A model generated the notes under the pieces. The model had not been told where the DNA came from and did no database searches. It was given only the letters and a program-made list of their open reading frames with translations. Source: an uncultured Collinsella sp. (GTDB lineage Bacteria > Actinomycetota > Coriobacteriia > Coriobacteriales > Coriobacteriaceae). From it: 64,000 bases of DNA. Each line of letters begins with the position of its first letter. The first letter of the stretch is position 1. The translations under genes were made by a program, and so were the position numbers. The stretch is taken from NCBI GenBank assembly GCA_958354105.1, contig CATWVA010000004.1, positions 32,116-96,115 of the forward strand. The letters are read 5' to 3'. Below, piece by piece: positions 60,885-64,000 of the stretch.

Positions 60885-61337
60885 TACGACTATCCTACGG
60901 TCTGCACACTCCCAGCGCGGCGGCAATGCGGCGAACAGCCCCGCAACACCCGCCAACGGCAGACGAGGGGAGACCCAGCAACGTCGACAAGCTCGTCTGC
61001 CGACAGCTACGGCAACCGTTTGTCTCGACCTGTAACAGTTAGACGAGGATTTGGGTTCTAGATGTTACAGATCAAGACAAACCCTCCGGCGGATTTTGAA
61101 TGTCTCGATCTGTAACAGTAAGAGGGGTTTTGGGGCCCAAGATGTTACAGATCGAGATTGAAGTCGCGGAGGGACCCCTGTGTCTCGATCTGTAACACCT
61201 AGACCCGGATCCCGCTCCCACCTGTTACAGATTGAGATGTTTGTGTCCGCACCAGCCCCGCCCCTAGCCGTGGCCCCATATAAACAAACCCCGTGGTAAA
61301 CTTGACCGGACTGTTAATATTCCGAAAGGTACCCGTA
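60885..61337. other. Intergenic region with tandem palindromes
   Basis: Contains three family D units (61021-61237), then the upstream region of the zinc-ribbon gene, with a possible -10 TTAATATT near 61314. The stretch 60885-61020 is GC-rich with no ORF of note. Confidence 0.6.
61021..61237. repeat. Family D: three tandem palindromes, 80-base period
   Basis: Each unit starts TGTCTCGAxCTGTAACA, has a 25-base variable centre, and ends in TGTTACAGAT.xAGA. Unit starts are 61021, 61101 and 61181, exactly 80 bases apart; ends 61079, 61157 and 61237. The spacers between units (21-23 bases) are unrelated. This is not a CRISPR: there are only three units, each is itself palindromic, and no cas gene is seen. 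Confidence 0.9.
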
Positions 61338-61769
61338 ATGTCCAAGTACATCTCTGAGCTCATGTCGCCGCAGCTTATGGGCGTCGTCTATGCCTTTGTT
61401 GGCTTTATCATCGCCCTGTATGTGCTGTCGGTCGTCTATGTGTTCATCGACGCTCGCCGCCGCGGCGCCAGCGCCTACGTGGCATGGGGCATCATCGCCC
61501 TCATCCCGTTTGTGGGCCTCATTGCCTACCTGGTCCTGCGCCCGCACTCCTACGCGTCCGACCGCGAGGAGCAGGAGTTGGACATGGCCCTGCGCGAGCG
61601 CCAGCTTGCGCAGTACGGCACCTGCCCGCAGTGCGGCGCGCCCATCGAGAAGGACTTCGTCGTCTGCCCGGTGTGCGACACCCAGGTTCGAAACGTCTGC
61701 CCCAGCTGCCATCGCCCGCTCGATGCGCACTGGAAGGTCTGCCCCTACTGCCGAACTCGCATCCAGTAA
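61338..61769 (+). CDS. Membrane-anchored zinc-ribbon protein
   Basis: 143 residues. Two N-terminal membrane helices (VVYAFVGFIIALYVLSVVYVF and a second after YVAWGIIALIPFVGLIAYLVL), the second like PLDc_N anchors, then a charged linker and a double zinc ribbon with four CxxC pairs (CPQC, CPVC, CPSC, CPYC). Role unknown. ATG at 61338 after CCGAAAGGTACCCGTA. It has its own promoter and is not an operon with thrS. Confidence 0.85.
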   Translation: MSKYISELMSPQLMGVVYAFVGFIIALYVLSVVYVFIDARRRGASAYVAWGIIALIPFVGLIAYLVLRPHSYASDREEQELDMALRERQLAQYGTCPQCGAPIEKDFVVCPVCDTQVRNVCPSCHRPLDAHWKVCPYCRTRIQ

Positions 61770-61897
61770 CGCATCCATCGCCGGGCCGGCCGCAAGCCAC
61801 GGACACGCTGTAAGCCACGCGCGCCCCGCAGTCCCACCCCACACGATGAAGCATGCGTAGAAAATCGCCCGCCGTGCCATTAAGGTGCGGCGGGCGC

Positions 61898-61925
61898 TTG
61901 TATACCAAGGCAACCTGCCTATAAT
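61898..61925 (+). promoter_or_regulatory. thrS promoter
   Basis: TTGTAT (61898-61903), 16-base spacer, TATAAT (61920-61925). A dyad TGATGCAAG...CTTGCATCA (61925-61933 and 61961-61969) follows at once and may be a leader hairpin. No T-box motif was found. Confidence 0.6.
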
Positions 61926-61995
61926 GATGCAAGTCAAAAACGCCGAGCGCATCGCACGCACTTGCATCAGGCATCCGAGAGGAGAAAACATACCC

Positions 61996-63759
<1,764 letters not shown>

Positions 63760-63781
63760 GGCGAACTTCACAACAATTAAT

Positions 63782-63817
63782 AAAGGCGACCGCCCACAAA
63801 GGACAGTCGCCTTTTTT
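63782..63817 (+). terminator. Terminator after thrS
   Basis: AAAGGCGAC (63782-63790) pairs with GTCGCCTTT (63806-63814), then TTT. Confidence 0.85.
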
Positions 63818-63829
63818 CATGCCCAAACG

Positions 63830-63859
63830 AAAAAAGCCGCTGCTAGAGCGGCTTTTTTT
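63830..63859. terminator. Second, bidirectional terminator
   Basis: AAAAAAGCCGC (63830-63840) pairs with GCGGCTTTTTT (63848-63858), loop TGCTAGA, T-run on both strands. It may also end a convergent gene beyond the window; nothing codes in 63860-64000 that I can support. Confidence 0.85.
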
Positions 63860-64000
63860 GTTGTGCAAAAATGTACAGGTTTTTGTAGAGGGGTATGGAG
63901 ATGTATCCGCTCGCGCCGCAATTTATGCATTCAGGGAAAACGGCCGGTTGATTTCCGATCTCAGCCGAACACATTGAGCAAATAGGCCATTCCCGCAGTT

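Noticed and set aside
61021..61237. Tandem repeats considered as a CRISPR array
   Set aside because: Only three units, each palindromic with a variable centre inside it, 80-base period, no leader and no cas genes.

Overview
The window reads as chromosome of a high-GC anaerobic actinobacterium, most likely a Coriobacteriia gut commensal close to Collinsella. This is inferred from gene content, strong GC bias in third codon positions, the abundance of palindromic intergenic repeats and the mix of oxygen-sensitive enzymes (double-cubane reductases, selenocysteine machinery, molybdenum hydroxylase). I could run no database search, so the genus is a guess. No phage, IS element, transposase or CRISPR array was seen.

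Layout. 0-10 kb: 3' part of an M18 aminopeptidase (runs off the left edge), polA, a HAD phosphatase, then argG behind an arginine-rich leader peptide, a small ORF, argH, and ndk. 9.6-22.9 kb: rpiB, cyuA-like cysteine desulfidase, a HAD hydrolase, rpsA, RNase P RNA, a YigZ/IMPACT protein, a C_GCAxxG_C_C protein, metY, an MFS exporter, xpt, a GGQ release-factor-like protein, a lipid kinase and a CLC antiporter.

23.1-47.8 kb is a molybdenum/selenium island: moeA-mogA, modA-modB-modC, then two tandem double-cubane-cluster reductases with their ATPase activator, selD (itself a selenoprotein, in-frame UGA at codon 17), yedF, a DUF3343 protein, an EF2568-type cysteine desulfurase, brnQ, tRNA-Pro, tRNA-Gly, a formate/nitrite-family channel, selA, selB and selC (tRNA-Sec), gdhA, and a two-gene molybdenum hydroxylase. 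These genes plausibly work together: ModABC brings in molybdate, MoeA/MogA insert it into molybdopterin, the desulfurase/YedF/DUF3343/SelD set delivers activated selenium, SelA/SelB/tRNA-Sec use it for protein synthesis, and the hydroxylase at the far end is a candidate selenium-dependent Mo enzyme. The double-cubane pair at the head of the selenium genes is the best candidate for an undescribed function, for example ATP-driven reduction in selenium metabolism. Its own leader contains a short ORF whose stop is a UGA inside a hairpin.

47.9-64 kb: tRNA-Leu, trigger factor, clpP, clpX, valS, folC, an M24 Xaa-Pro peptidase, a three-gene glycerol-3-phosphate-dehydrogenase-like set (one gene frameshifted at a 7-G run), a zinc-ribbon membrane protein and thrS.

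Intergenic DNA is dominated by at least six families of long imperfect palindromes (named A to F here), some with conserved cores and divergent but still self-complementary arms, and one with three units at an exact 80-base period.
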